A stretch of 64,000 bases of DNA from Frigidibacter mobilis (GTDB lineage: Bacteria > Pseudomonadota > Alphaproteobacteria > Rhodobacterales > Rhodobacteraceae). A program made the position numbers and the translations under genes. The stretch is from assembly GCF_001620265.1 (NCBI RefSeq), contig NZ_CP012661.1:744001-808000 (forward strand), in the 5' to 3' direction. Of the stretch, positions 1 through 9,006 are shown piece after piece. Below the pieces are notes generated by a model that worked only from the letters and a program-made list of their open reading frames with translations, had not been told where the DNA came from and made no database searches. The first letter of the stretch is position 1. Each line of letters opens with the position of its first letter.

Positions 1-146
1 CCCTTCTCATAGGCGATGGCCAAGGGGGCCATATCGGTCAGCTTGATGAAGCCGAGCGTCAGGTCCTCGATTTCGGGGTGGGTATCGGCGGCCGATTGCG
101 AGGCAATGGCGCTGATGAGGGCAGTCAAGGCAAGCTTGCGGAGCAT
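1..146 (-). CDS. nrtA: NrtA-type nitrate ABC transporter substrate-binding protein (5' part only)
   Basis: Only the first 48 codons lie in the window. They encode a signal peptide (MLRKLALTALISAIASQSAA) followed by a segment reading LTLGFIKLTDMAPLAIAYEK, which is typical of the NrtA/CmpA nitrate-binding lipoprotein or periplasmic family. The product would capture nitrate for an NrtABC-type importer. The gene lies downstream of nasT-nasS on the same strand and behind a structured leader, which suggests nitrate-responsive antitermination. The start ATG at 146 is the only one in this frame near the signal peptide. Confidence 0.85.
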   Translation of the reverse strand, partial: MLRKLALTALISAIASQSAADTHPEIEDLTLGFIKLTDMAPLAIAYEK

Positions 147-194
147 GGGTCATGTCCTCTGGCTGGGCCCCGCCGGGGGATGGGCTGGGGCGAA

Positions 195-250
195 AAACAA
201 AAAAGCCGCCGACCAGTCGCTGCGGATTGCGCAGAACGGGTCAGGCGGCT
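195..250 (-). terminator. Intrinsic terminator in the nrtA leader
   Basis: On the minus strand AGCCGCC (250-244) pairs with GGCGGCT (210-204). The stem continues with GACC/GGTC after a bulge and encloses a CTGCG/CGCAG hairpin. A T-rich run follows directly (TTTTTTG then TTTTT). It would stop transcription before nrtA unless antitermination occurs. Confidence 0.7.
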
Positions 251-308
251 GTGCCTGTGTTCCCACCATCGGGAACCGGATGTCGGGAAGTCACGCCATT
301 GCAACTTC
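195..308 (-). promoter_or_regulatory. Candidate NasT (ANTAR) antitermination leader of nrtA
   Basis: Read on the minus strand, the leader has two hairpins and then a terminator. Hairpin 1 (308-287) has an 8-bp stem with two wobble pairs and the hexaloop AAUGGC, with A at position 1 and G at position 4 as in ANTAR RNA targets. Hairpin 2 (276-259) has a perfect 6-bp stem GUUCCC/GGGAAC and the hexaloop GAUGGU, which keeps G4 but not A1. The linker is 10 nt. Eight nt further on is a terminator-like hairpin with a T-rich tract. The nasT gene next door encodes an ANTAR protein. Function is inferred from this match. Confidence 0.65.
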
Positions 309-408
309 GCTGATCCCAGTAGCGGCCAGGGCGGGGGTCAGGTCAAACTGCAGGGCCGCGCAGGGGGGTGTTTTTCGCCACTGCTGCAAAAATGGGCGCG
401 GATCGGGG

Positions 409-1575
409 TCAACGCGGGGCCAGCAGGTCAAAAACGCGACTGTCGAAGAACGCGTCGGGCGACAGAATCATCTGCCCCTGTTCCGAGGCAACCGCCGTCG
501 GGTGATGCAGGCTGCCCTCCAGCTTTTCCGAGGCGCCCGGCAGATCGGCCCCGGCAGAGCGCAGGTTGCGCCGATAAAGGTCAGTGCGGCAGATGGCCGA
601 GGCGGCGGCGATGCTGGCGGCGGGGTCGAGGTGGAAGCGGTCCGCCATCTGCGCCGCGAACCAGGCTGCCTGCGAGCGCCAGGGGAAGCTGGCGGCGCCT
701 TCGAAGAAGCGGATCATGCCCGGCACCTGCCGCAGATCGCCGGCGGGCGAGATCACCATATTGCCCGACAGCGCCCGTTCCAGCACCTCGACCGGGGCGT
801 TCACATAATCGGGGCGCGCCAGGATATCCGCCGCCACGCCGCGATTGCCGGTCTGGTGCAGCCAGCGCGCCGCCCGCCACACCGCCCGCATCAGCCGCCC
901 GGTCAGCGCGGGGTTCGCCTCGGACCAGTCATGGCGCACGGCCAGCACCTTTTCCGGCGCCACCGCCCAGATCGCGCGGCTGGGCAGCACCAGCGTGCCG
1001 ACGCCGGCATCGACGGCGACCGATCCCCAGGGCTCGCCGACGCAAAAGGCGTCGATCTCGCCCCGCGCCAGCGCCTCGACCATCTGCGGCGGCGGGATGG
1101 TGGTCAGTTCATGGTCCAGCGCGGCGCCAGCCAGCCAGTAGGAGACGAGTTCCGCATGGGTGGAGAACGGGAAGGGAATGCCGATCCGCAGCGGGCCATC
1201 CGCGGCCTGTATCAGCGCCGCGCGGGCGGCGCGCGCATCGTGAAAGTCGAAGCCATAGCCCGCGGCGCGCATCCGCGCGGCCAGCCGCTGCGACAGGCCG
1301 ATGACATCGCCGTTCACCGACAGCACCTGCAGGATGTCCAGCCGCGCCGCCGCGCCGCCAAGCCCCATCGCCATCGCAATCGGCACCGGGGCCAGCATCT
1401 GCGCCGCCTCGACCTGGCCAAAGACCAGCATGTCGCGCAGCATCGACCAGGAGGAGGCGCGGGTCAGCTCCAGCGCGATCCCTTCTTCGGCGGCAAAGCC
1501 CATCTCGTGCGCCACCGCCAGCGGCGCCATGTCAAGCAGCGGCACAAAACCGAGGCGGAGTGGGTCGAGGCTCAT
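409..1575 (-). CDS. nasS: Nitrate/nitrite sensor NasS
   Basis: The 388-residue protein belongs to the CmpA/NrtA substrate-binding fold but has no signal peptide, as expected for the cytoplasmic sensor NasS. Its start (DPLRLGFVPLLDMAPLAVAH) parallels the NrtA segment encoded just downstream. In Paracoccus and Azotobacter, NasS holds NasT in an inactive complex and releases it when nitrate or nitrite binds. Its ATG overlaps the nasT stop codon in an ATGA arrangement, so the two are translationally coupled. A periplasmic transport role is unlikely without an export signal. Confidence 0.88.
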   Translation of the reverse strand: MSLDPLRLGFVPLLDMAPLAVAHEMGFAAEEGIALELTRASSWSMLRDMLVFGQVEAAQMLAPVPIAMAMGLGGAAARLDILQVLSVNGDVIGLSQRLAARMRAAGYGFDFHDARAARAALIQAADGPLRIGIPFPFSTHAELVSYWLAGAALDHELTTIPPPQMVEALARGEIDAFCVGEPWGSVAVDAGVGTLVLPSRAIWAVAPEKVLAVRHDWSEANPALTGRLMRAVWRAARWLHQTGNRGVAADILARPDYVNAPVEVLERALSGNMVISPAGDLRQVPGMIRFFEGAASFPWRSQAAWFAAQMADRFHLDPAASIAAASAICRTDLYRRNLRSAGADLPGASEKLEGSLHHPTAVASEQGQMILSPDAFFDSRVFDLLAPR

Positions 1576-2147
1576 GACAGCAGCCCCGCCGCGGTGACAA
1601 GGGCAGAGGCGACTTCGGCCACCTTGCGGCCCTGGTCCATCGCGGTCTTGCGCAGCAGGGCATAGGCGTCATCCTCGGAAATCCCGCGCGCCTTCATCAA
1701 GATGCCCTTGGCGCGGTCGATCACCTTGCGCTCTTCCAATGCACGGCGGGTTGTTTCCAGTTCGCTGCGCATCCGCCGGAACATCTGGAAACGGGCGATG
1801 GCGGCATCCATCACCCCGGCCAGCCGCTCTGGCTGCAGCCCCGCTACCACATAGGCCGACACGCCTGCCTCGATCGCCTGCCGGGTCATGTCACGGTCGG
1901 TGCGGTCGACGAAGAAGGCGACCGGGCGTTCCAGCGGGTCCGAGGCCAGCGCCATCTCCTCCAGCACATCGCGCGAGGGGTCGGCCATGTCGATCAGCAC
2001 GATATCCGGCGCGATCTCGCGCACCCGGCGGGCCAGGGCGGCGCTTTCGGCGATGGCCGTGATGTCATGCCCCAGCGGCGCCAGGCTCTCGATCACCAGG
2101 CGGGCGCGGGCCGGATCCGGTTCGACGATGACGATGCGGAGTTTCAT
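1572..2147 (-). CDS. nasT: Nitrate-responsive antiterminator NasT (ANTAR protein)
   Basis: This is a receiver-like domain (MKLRIVIVEPDPARARLVIE) followed by a C-terminal ANTAR RNA-binding helix bundle (residues about 130-190; the segment VIDRAKGILMKARGISEDDA is diagnostic). Known NasT proteins bind two-hairpin leader RNAs and prevent termination of nitrate assimilation transcripts. I chose the ATG at 2147 because family members begin MKLRIVIV; an in-frame GTG at 2180 would add 11 glutamine-rich residues. The gene is followed by nasS, and the leader before nrtA contains a matching target. Confidence 0.88.
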   Translation of the reverse strand: MKLRIVIVEPDPARARLVIESLAPLGHDITAIAESAALARRVREIAPDIVLIDMADPSRDVLEEMALASDPLERPVAFFVDRTDRDMTRQAIEAGVSAYVVAGLQPERLAGVMDAAIARFQMFRRMRSELETTRRALEERKVIDRAKGILMKARGISEDDAYALLRKTAMDQGRKVAEVASALVTAAGLLS

Positions 2148-2243
2148 CGGGGGATGCTGTTCCTGCTGCTGCGCTGACACGGTCAGATTTTGGCCGCGCC
2201 GGCCACGCGCGGCGGCGGGCCGGGGTGGATTGAAGGGGCGGTT

Positions 2244-2280
2244 CGATAGGGAAGTGAGTATTTCCTGGGCACTTCTATCG
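2244..2280. repeat. Imperfect inverted repeat upstream of nasT
   Basis: The arms CGATAGGGAAGTG and CACTTCTATCG pair except for two extra G residues in one arm, around a 13-nt centre. The element lies about 100 bp upstream of the nasT start and about 220 bp upstream of the divergent yeiH-like gene. It could be an operator or an RNA hairpin; no specific regulator is recognised. Confidence 0.35.
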
Positions 2281-2496
2281 GTATTTGCATAAAGTGAATG
2301 CTGTCTCTGTTACTTCTGCGGGTCCCGGATGTGGTCCCGAACCCGATGTGCAAGCCACGGTCCAGCCGCCGTTTTCGCATTTGCCTTCGTACCCGTGCTG
2401 CGCAACTGTCCGGCCGGCACGTTCAAGGAGTCCGGCCATGAATCGTTTCCGTCTTGCGCCCCGTGGCCCGGGCCCGGCATTCGCGGTGCGCTGGCA

Positions 2497-3519
2497 ATGA
2501 CCCCCGAGTCGCAGGCAGACCCTGCCGAACCGAAGCGGGCTTTCTCGCGCGACTGGCTTGTGCAGGTGAAGGGCGGGGTGGTGCTGTCCGTGACCATCGC
2601 CTTTGCGGCGAGCTTTCTGGCCGAGCACTACGGCGCCCCGGCGATGCTGTTCGCGCTGCTGCTGGGGATGGCGTTCAACTTCCTGGCGCAGGACGCGCGG
2701 GCGGCGCCGGGCATCGCGCTGTGCTCGCAGACGGTGCTGCGGCTGGGTGTGGGGCTGCTGGGGCTGCGCCTGACCTTTGGCGATATCGCCGATCTGGGGC
2801 TGGTCGCGGTGCTGGGGGCGGCCGGGCTGTTGCTGCTGACGCTGGCCGCGGGGATCCTGGTGGCGCGGATCTTCGGCCGCTCGCTGGCCTTTGGCCTGCT
2901 GACCGGCGGTTCGGTGGCGATCTGCGGCGCCTCTGCCGCGCTGGCGATTGCGGCGGTGCTGCCCAAACGCCACCTGTCCGAGCAGGATGTGATCTTCACC
3001 GTGGTCGGGGTCACGGCGCTTTCGACCCTGGCGATGGTGCTCTACCCCGTGCTGTTCGCTACGCTGGGCCTGACGGATGTGCAAAGCGGCTGGCTGATCG
3101 GCGCCACGGTGCATGATGTGGCGCAGGTCGTCGGCGCCGGCTATTCGATCAGCGAAGAGGCCGGAGACATTGCGACCTTCACCAAGCTGCTGCGGGTGGC
3201 GATGCTGCCGGTGGTGCTGATCCTGGTCAGCCTCGCCTTCCGCAAGGAGGCGCGGGGCGGCGCCGGCCTGCCCTGGTTCGTGCTGCTGTTCGTGGGCCTG
3301 ATGGTCGTGCGCAACCTGCTGCCGCTGCCGGGGCTGCTGCTTGCGGCGGTGGGCGAGGCCTCGCGCTTCATGCTGCTGACGGCGATTGCGGCGCTGGGGG
3401 TCAAGACCTCGCTCAAGGAGATGTTCGCGGCCGGGATGCAGGGCTTCGCGGTGATCGGGCTGGAAACGCTGCTCCTGCTGGGGCTGGCGCTGGGCTTCGT
3501 GGAGCTTGTCTGGGCCTGA
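2497..3519 (+). CDS. YeiH/UPF0324 family putative anion (sulfate) exporter
   Basis: This 340-residue integral membrane protein has about ten hydrophobic segments beginning near residue 20 (GGVVLSVTIAFAASFLAEHY). The segments LRLGVGLLGLRLTFGDI and GGSVAICGASAALAIAAVLP are hallmarks of the UPF0324/YeiH family. Some members are annotated as putative sulfate exporters, but the substrate here is unproven. The ATG at 2497 places a short charged N-terminus before the first membrane segment. Upstream in-frame starts back to 2329 would add an arginine- and cysteine-rich tail not seen in the family. It is divergent from nasT and convergent with the chemoreceptor gene. Confidence 0.8.
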   Translation: MTPESQADPAEPKRAFSRDWLVQVKGGVVLSVTIAFAASFLAEHYGAPAMLFALLLGMAFNFLAQDARAAPGIALCSQTVLRLGVGLLGLRLTFGDIADLGLVAVLGAAGLLLLTLAAGILVARIFGRSLAFGLLTGGSVAICGASAALAIAAVLPKRHLSEQDVIFTVVGVTALSTLAMVLYPVLFATLGLTDVQSGWLIGATVHDVAQVVGAGYSISEEAGDIATFTKLLRVAMLPVVLILVSLAFRKEARGGAGLPWFVLLFVGLMVVRNLLPLPGLLLAAVGEASRFMLLTAIAALGVKTSLKEMFAAGMQGFAVIGLETLLLLGLALGFVELVWA

Positions 3520-3666
3520 GGCGGCGGGTTGCAAGGCGGCGTGCCGCATAATGGGCCCGTATACTCGGGGGCATGGCGCGACACCCGCGGCTGGCCCGTC
3601 CTGGCCTTGGCCGCCGCTGTTCACGCCAGGGATGTGGCCAAGGCATCCGGTCAGGCGATCAGGTAA

Positions 3667-6075
3667 TCAGGCGGCGAGCGTGTCCCGGCCATGCCCGCCC
3701 GGTCCCGTCTCGACAGTGAAGCGTCGGATGATCTGGGTGAGGATTTCGGCCTCGCTGCTCAGGTCGCGGCTTGCGGCGGTTGTCTCCTCGACCATGCCGG
3801 CATTTTGCTGGGTGCTCTGGTCCAGACGGCCGACGGCAATATTGATCTCGGAGATGCCGGTCGATTGTTCGCGGGCCGAGGCGGCGATTGCCGAGACGTT
3901 TTCCGAGATGCTGGTGATAGACCCGACGATAAGGTGCAGGGACGCGCCCACCTGGTTCACCAGATCGACGCCGCACCCGACATGGCGACTGCTGTCCGCG
4001 ATCAGCGCGCTGATCTCGCGGGCGGCCTCGGAGGATCGCTGCGAAAGGGCCCGCACTTCCGAGGCCACCACCGCGAAGCCGCGCCCCGCATCACCTGCGC
4101 GCGCCGCCTCGACGCCGGCATTCAACGCGAGGAGGTTGGTCTGGAAGGCGATATCGTCGATCACGGCGATGATCCCCGAAATCCGGCTGGACGATTGCTT
4201 GATCTCATCCATCGCGGCGATTGCGTCCTTGACTACGACGTTGCTGCGCTCGGCACTCTGGCGGGCCTGCAATACGGTCTGGTCTGCCTGCCCCGCACCC
4301 TGCGCCGCCGATCCGACGGAGGCCGTCAGCTCGGTCAGCGCGGCGGCCGATTGTTCCAGCGTCGCGGCGCTTTGTTCGGTGCGCCGCGACAGGTCTTCGG
4401 CGGCCGCCGCGATGCTGCCCGAGCCGGCATGGATCGACAGGGCGCTGTCGCGGATATCGCCGATGGCGGTGGCCAGCGAGGCGACCGCGGCGTTGAAATC
4501 GACCCGGAGCTGTTCATAGCCGTCTTCGAACTGCTGGTCGATCTGCACGCGCAGGTCGCCATCGGCCAACCGGCGCAGCCCGTCTGCCAGCGCCGAGACC
4601 ACCCGGTTCTGGGCGGCTGCGCTGGCCTGGCGCTCGCGCTCGGCCGCATCACGCATCGCTTCGCGCTGCGCCGCTGCCGCCGTTTCTCGGGCGCGCTCGA
4701 GGCGCTCCTGCTCGGCCAGGCGTTCGCGTTCCTGAGTTTCGCGCAGCCGTTCCGCCTCGGCGTTCCGGCGGTGTTGCGCCTCGCGCTCGGCACGCGCGCG
4801 GACCTCTTCTGCCTCCAGCCGGCGTTGTTCGACAAGACCGTCGCGGAACACACCGAGTGCCCGCACCATCTGGCCGATTTCTCCGGAATGGCGGCGCATC
4901 CCGTCAAGCGCTGCCAGATCCCCCCCCGACAGGCGGGCTGTCGCCCTCGTCACGGCAAGCAGCGGCTTCACGATGAGCCAGGTGACCATCGCGCCGGCCA
5001 GCACGACGGTGGCCAGGCTGGTGAGAGCCAGCGCTTGCATCCAGGCTTTCGCCCGTGCGACATTTGCCTCTATCTCTTGGCTATCGGTGGCGATCTGCAG
5101 CAATCGTGCGGTCGAGTCCGCGTCCGCAATGGCTTCGATCTTGCCGACGCGCAGGGTGGCATCTTCGGCGAGGTGACGTGCGGCGCTTTGTGCGGTCAGC
5201 ATCTCTCGGCGCTGGTTGACGAGGCCGGTCACGGGGTTGACGAACCCGGCCAGCGCATCCAATGCACTCAGCTCTGGCAGGTTTGCCTGCACATCGCCGG
5301 ACCGGAACAGGCGGTCGATGGTGGCCGCGGCGCTTTCCAGCCGTCCCTGCACGATGGCAAGTTCGGCGTCGTCCCGGGCCAGGCCGGTCTCGAGCGCACT
5401 GGCGTAGAAGCCCTTCACGGCCATGTTCAAATCGTCGGCGGCACGGATCCAGAAGATCGCCTCCTGCACGTCAGAGGTCTCGGGAGCCTTGGTGGCGGGC
5501 TGGGCCGAACCGAATGTGGCAGGCTGGGCTCGGTCAGCGGCCTCGATCTCGGCGGCGATGGCTGCGTCAAAGAAGGCGTTGTCGGCCTGTTCGGTAAGGG
5601 TGATCCCGATCGTGTAGAAAAGCGCCTCCACTTCGGCCCTCGCCCGATCGATCGCTGCCTCGCTGCCGAATTCGCGCAGCCGCGCCGCACGCAGCTTCTT
5701 GAGTACGCCACGCACCTGTGCGGCATCGCTCTGCAGGGTCGCAGCCGAATCGCTGGACAGCCGCTGCACCAGCACTTCCAGCCTTTCGGCGCTGCTGTCG
5801 GCCGATTCTGCGGCCAGTTCCAGTGCCGCGCCATCCGGTGCCACCAGCATGTTCACCAGGGAGTCATGCAACTCCGAGGCGGCGGCGTCCACCTCGGCCC
5901 CGAGCTGCAGCGCAGGAATCTGCCGCTCTGCAAGGAAGGTCATGTCCTGCGCCACGGTGCTGAAGACGACGAAGCCCACCCCGACGGCGGTTGCCGCGAG
6001 CCCGGCCAGTGCAACCACGATTCCCGCGATCTTGGTGGCAATGCTGCCGAGGATCTTGCCGAATATGCCGTGCAT
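3667..6075 (-). CDS. Methyl-accepting chemotaxis protein
   Basis: The 802-residue chemoreceptor has a membrane segment at about 12-36, a large periplasmic sensing region to about 340, a second membrane segment ([16 protein letters not shown]), a HAMP domain, a long glutamate/arginine-rich coiled coil (about 415-490), a second HAMP-like segment (about 500-550) and the cytoplasmic signalling hairpin. The hairpin tip reads [18 protein letters not shown], the CheA/CheW contact site of the family. No C-terminal NWETF-like CheR tether is visible. It lies 42 bp downstream of a binding-protein gene on the same strand and next to the flagellar cluster, so its ligand may be that protein. Confidence 0.92.
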   Translation of the reverse strand: MHGIFGKILGSIATKIAGIVVALAGLAATAVGVGFVVFSTVAQDMTFLAERQIPALQLGAEVDAAASELHDSLVNMLVAPDGAALELAAESADSSAERLEVLVQRLSSDSAATLQSDAAQVRGVLKKLRAARLREFGSEAAIDRARAEVEALFYTIGITLTEQADNAFFDAAIAAEIEAADRAQPATFGSAQPATKAPETSDVQEAIFWIRAADDLNMAVKGFYASALETGLARDDAELAIVQGRLESAAATIDRLFRSGDVQANLPELSALDALAGFVNPVTGLVNQRREMLTAQSAARHLAEDATLRVGKIEAIADADSTARLLQIATDSQEIEANVARAKAWMQALALTSLATVVLAGAMVTWLIVKPLLAVTRATARLSGGDLAALDGMRRHSGEIGQMVRALGVFRDGLVEQRRLEAEEVRARAEREAQHRRNAEAERLRETQERERLAEQERLERARETAAAAQREAMRDAAERERQASAAAQNRVVSALADGLRRLADGDLRVQIDQQFEDGYEQLRVDFNAAVASLATAIGDIRDSALSIHAGSGSIAAAAEDLSRRTEQSAATLEQSAAALTELTASVGSAAQGAGQADQTVLQARQSAERSNVVVKDAIAAMDEIKQSSSRISGIIAVIDDIAFQTNLLALNAGVEAARAGDAGRGFAVVASEVRALSQRSSEAAREISALIADSSRHVGCGVDLVNQVGASLHLIVGSITSISENVSAIAASAREQSTGISEINIAVGRLDQSTQQNAGMVEETTAASRDLSSEAEILTQIIRRFTVETGPGGHGRDTLAA

Positions 6076-6117
6076 CTCTCTATCCTGTCGATGTCTGGGG
6101 GATGGGCGAACTGGCTC

Positions 6118-7284
6118 TCAGCCCCGGATCATCGGTACGATGTTGCCGTCCGGGTCGATCACCATGAGGAAAATCTCGTCGAGCCCCTGATTGTCGGTCT
6201 CGGAAAAACTGAGCGTCAGCCCGTCGATCTCGAGCGTGCGCAGGCCGCGCAAGGTTTCCAGATAGCGCTCGCGGGTGAGGGCCGGCCCGGTCGCCTCCAG
6301 TGCGGCGATGGCGAGGCGACCCACAAGATACCCCTCAAAATTGATGAATCCGGGTTGAAGCTCCGGGTCATGGGCCGCCAGCGCCGCGCGGAACGCGGTC
6401 GCCGAGGGGAGCGCCGCGTCGTGCGGCGGCACGATCTGCGTGATGATGAGGCCCGCGCCATCGGAACCGAGTTCGGCCGCGATTTCATCCGCCCCGACCG
6501 AGATGCTGACGAAGAGGGGATCGAACTCGAGACTATGGGAGGCCAGAATGAACTCGGTGACGGGGCGGGCCACCCCGATCAGGACCACGGCCTGCGGCTT
6601 CGCCCGGCGAATGTCGATCAATGCCGCTTTCACCGCGATGGTATTGCGCATGTAGGTGCCCTCGGCCACCAGCGACACGTCACGCCGTTTAAGCGCCGCG
6701 ATCAACTCGCTTTGGCCGGCACGGCCGAAGCTGTCATCCTGGTAGAGGATCGCGATTCGCTTCAGGCCGCGGTCATCCACCAGCAGTCTTGCCCATTCCT
6801 CGGCCTCGGCGGCATAGCCTGCCCGAAGGTTGAAGACATTGCCAAGCTCGGGGTCGCGCAGGAATGTTGCGCCGGTGAACGTTCCGATCACCGGCAGCCC
6901 TGCCGCGGTCGTCAGAGGCCGCATTGCGGCAATCGTCGGGGTGCCGGTTGCGCCGATCAGCGCGATATGGGCATCCTCGCCCAGAACGTCGCGCAGGACC
7001 GGCACCGAACGGGACGGGTCATATGCGTCGTCCCGCGGATCGAGGCGCAGCATCCGCCCGTGTACCCCGCCGGCACGGTTGATTTCGGCGAAGGCCGCCT
7101 CGATCCCGTCGCGCATCCCGCTGCCGAGGCTTGCGACGGGGCCGGTCAGTGCCGCGATCTGCACGAATCGCACTTCGCCGGCGCTGATGCCCTGCTCCGC
7201 CGCCGCGGGCCTTGCGACCAGGCATGCCAGCAGGAGTGCCGAGGCCCGTGCCATCTGGCGAAGAGACATTCTGCAGACAGACAT
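6118..7284 (-). CDS. Periplasmic amino-acid/amide-type ABC substrate-binding protein (type 1 fold)
   Basis: The 388-residue protein starts with a signal peptide (ASALLLACLVARPAAA) and continues with a Leu/Ile/Val-binding-protein-like domain (VRFVQIAALTGPVASLGSGM; EINRAGGVHGRMLRL). No permease or ATPase gene is nearby. The only co-directional partner is the chemoreceptor gene 42 bp downstream, so a role in presenting a ligand for chemotaxis is a reasonable inference. The start at 7284 has a strong Shine-Dalgarno run (AAAGGGGGAG) seven bases upstream. An internal methionine at residue 6 is a possible alternative. Confidence 0.82.
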   Translation of the reverse strand: MSVCRMSLRQMARASALLLACLVARPAAAEQGISAGEVRFVQIAALTGPVASLGSGMRDGIEAAFAEINRAGGVHGRMLRLDPRDDAYDPSRSVPVLRDVLGEDAHIALIGATGTPTIAAMRPLTTAAGLPVIGTFTGATFLRDPELGNVFNLRAGYAAEAEEWARLLVDDRGLKRIAILYQDDSFGRAGQSELIAALKRRDVSLVAEGTYMRNTIAVKAALIDIRRAKPQAVVLIGVARPVTEFILASHSLEFDPLFVSISVGADEIAAELGSDGAGLIITQIVPPHDAALPSATAFRAALAAHDPELQPGFINFEGYLVGRLAIAALEATGPALTRERYLETLRGLRTLEIDGLTLSFSETDNQGLDEIFLMVIDPDGNIVPMIRG

Positions 7285-7383
7285 CGAGAAACTCCCCCTT
7301 TCGGTGCGCCGGAACGCTAGACCGCGAGGGTTTAAGAAACCGTGAGGTCCGATTGGCCGTGAGCCGTCTGGCCGAGGACAGCT

Positions 7384-8133
7384 TCAGAAATAGCTTCTGA
7401 CCAGCGCCCCCGAGATCAGCGCCCAGCCATCCGCGACCACAAAGAAGGCCAGCTTGAAAGGCAGCGACACGATGGCTGGCGGCACCATCATCATGCCCAT
7501 CGACATGAGCACCGCCGAGACGACGAGGTCGATTATCAGGAAGGGCAGGTAGATCAGGAACCCGATCTCGAAGGCGCGCTGGATCTCGGACAGCAAGAAG
7601 GAAGGAACCAGCAACGAAAGCGGCGCGGTGGCGGGGGTGGTGCCGGATTCTGCCGGCGGGCGCAGGGCGGCCAGGGCCGCAAAGGTTTCGCCGTCGACCC
7701 GGTTGCCCATGAAGCCCCGGAACGGCGCGACAGCCCGGATGAAGCCCTCGTCCAGCGGCAGCGTTCCGGCCATCAGCGGCTGCACCCCTGCCGCCCAGGC
7801 CTCGGTGAAGACCGGCTCCATGATGAACCAGGTCAGGAACATCGCCAGGCTGACGATCAGCATGTTGGGCGGGGATTGCTGCAGCCCGATGGCCTGGCGC
7901 AGGATCGACAGCACCGTCACAAGGAACGGAAAGCAGGTAATCATGATGGCCAGGCCCGGCGCCAGGCTGAGCACGGTGATAAGCGCCAGAAGCTGCAGCG
8001 AGCGGCCGGTAAGCGAGCCCTCCCCCCCCAGCGACAGCGTTATCTCCTGCGCAGCGGCGGCGGGGGCGAGCAGCAGCGCCCCAGCCAGTAGCGCGGTGGC
8101 CAGAAGACCTGTTCCGGCAGGGCGCATGTGCAC
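7384..8133 (-). CDS. fliP: Flagellar export gate protein FliP
   Basis: The 249-residue protein has a cleavable signal peptide (LLATALLAGALLLAPAAAAQ) and four membrane segments of the FliP family. Diagnostic pieces are ITCFPFLVTVLSILRQAIGL, SPPNMLIVSLAMFLTWFIM and FIDLVVSAVLMSMGMMM-like sequence near the C-terminus. FliP forms the export gate with FliQ and FliR, both also encoded in this cluster. It is the last gene of a minus-strand run fliF-fliH-fliN-fliP with short overlaps or gaps, so it is probably co-transcribed from the fliF promoter. Confidence 0.95.
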   Translation of the reverse strand: MHMRPAGTGLLATALLAGALLLAPAAAAQEITLSLGGEGSLTGRSLQLLALITVLSLAPGLAIMITCFPFLVTVLSILRQAIGLQQSPPNMLIVSLAMFLTWFIMEPVFTEAWAAGVQPLMAGTLPLDEGFIRAVAPFRGFMGNRVDGETFAALAALRPPAESGTTPATAPLSLLVPSFLLSEIQRAFEIGFLIYLPFLIIDLVVSAVLMSMGMMMVPPAIVSLPFKLAFFVVADGWALISGALVRSYF

Positions 8134-8135
8134 GG

Positions 8136-8414
8136 CTAGAGCCCGTTCTGCAGGTCGGCGACCTCGGTCAGGCGCACGGCAAGCTGGCCAGCCTGGTCTC
8201 CGTCCAGCTCTGTCAGCTCACCGCGCGCGATCAGCTTGTCGCCGACATAGAGCTCCACCGGATCCTCTACCCGGCGGTCGAGCGGCAGCACGGCATCGCG
8301 CTTCATCCGCAGCAGGTCGCGCAGCAAGGGCCGTGCCTTGCCGACCGAGATCGTGATCTCGATGGGGATCTGGGTGAACGGGCTTGCGCCGGCATTCGCG
8401 GCGGGGTCATCCAT
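8136..8414 (-). CDS. fliN: Flagellar C-ring protein FliN (short form)
   Basis: The 92-residue protein is essentially one SpoA (surface presentation of antigens) domain. The pieces IPIEITISVGKARPLLRDLL and GDKLIARGELTELDG match FliN. FliN forms the lower C ring and docks FliH during export. I chose the ATG at 8414, which overlaps the fliH end by 8 bp; a longer in-frame start at 8513 would add a sequence that merely shadows fliH. The fliM gene is not in this window. Confidence 0.88.
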   Translation of the reverse strand: MDDPAANAGASPFTQIPIEITISVGKARPLLRDLLRMKRDAVLPLDRRVEDPVELYVGDKLIARGELTELDGDQAGQLAVRLTEVADLQNGL

Positions 8415-9006
8415 CGGCTGTCTCCTCTGCGCCCGTCTGGAAAAAGCTGGTGATCGCGGCTTCGATGGCCCGGACGACGCCATCGAGATCGACCTGCCGC
8501 TCGGTCCGGCCAAGGCGCAGGTAGACCTGACCCTCGCCCAGCGACGGCTCTTCGGTGATGCGGAACGGTGGGGCGCCGCCGCTGGTCAGCAACGCTTCGA
8601 CCGTCGCGCGGCTGGCGGGGTTCAGCAGGACCTCGACCGGGGCCGAAGCCAGGGTTCCGGCCATCGGGCGCAGGGCCTCCAGGACAACGGCCCCCAAGGT
8701 CTGCCGGGCAATGGCGGGCAGCACCTTGCCGGTCATGTCCCTCAGCAGCGGCTCCAGGGCGGCGAGTACATGCACCCGCGCCTCGTGATAGGTGAAGGAC
8801 AGCGCCTGAAGGTTGCTCCCCAACTCGCTGCGCAGCTTGGTGATTTCGGCGTCCTGGGCGGCGATGGCGTCATCCCAGCCGGCCGCATAGCCCTGGTCGA
8901 AGGCCGCCAGGCCGGCCTCGGCCTCGGCGGCAAGCTGGCCCGGTTCAGGCTCCTGCGGCTTGTCGCCGGATTCGAACTCCTCAAGGTGCAGGCGCCGGGC
9001 CATCAT
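8407..9006 (-). CDS. fliH: FliH-like flagellar export regulator
   Basis: The 199-residue protein has an acidic N-terminus, a helical region (about 25-90) and a C-terminal FliH/HrpE-like domain. Position between fliF and fliN, size and helical pattern (LAAFDQGYAAGWDDAIAAQD) support a FliH role: binding and regulating the FliI ATPase and linking it to FliN. Sequence conservation of FliH is low, so the call rests partly on position. Its start overlaps the fliF stop by 4 bp (ATGA). Confidence 0.75.
   Translation of the reverse strand: MMARRLHLEEFESGDKPQEPEPGQLAAEAEAGLAAFDQGYAAGWDDAIAAQDAEITKLRSELGSNLQALSFTYHEARVHVLAALEPLLRDMTGKVLPAIARQTLGAVVLEALRPMAGTLASAPVEVLLNPASRATVEALLTSGGAPPFRITEEPSLGEGQVYLRLGRTERQVDLDGVVRAIEAAITSFFQTGAEETADG

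Noticed and set aside
2275..3624. A Gln/His/Arg-rich 449-codon frame on the minus strand
   Set aside because: It is antisense to the YeiH-like membrane protein; composition and lack of motifs mark it as a shadow.
3691..7320. A 1209-codon open frame on the plus strand
   Set aside because: It lies wholly opposite the chemoreceptor and binding-protein genes, is rich in Arg/Gly/His/Gln, and has no recognisable domain. It is an antisense shadow of GC-rich coding sequence.
7329..7341. Short palindrome GGTTTAAGAAACC before the binding-protein gene
   Set aside because: Arms are only five bases with no T tract; too weak to call a terminator or an operator.
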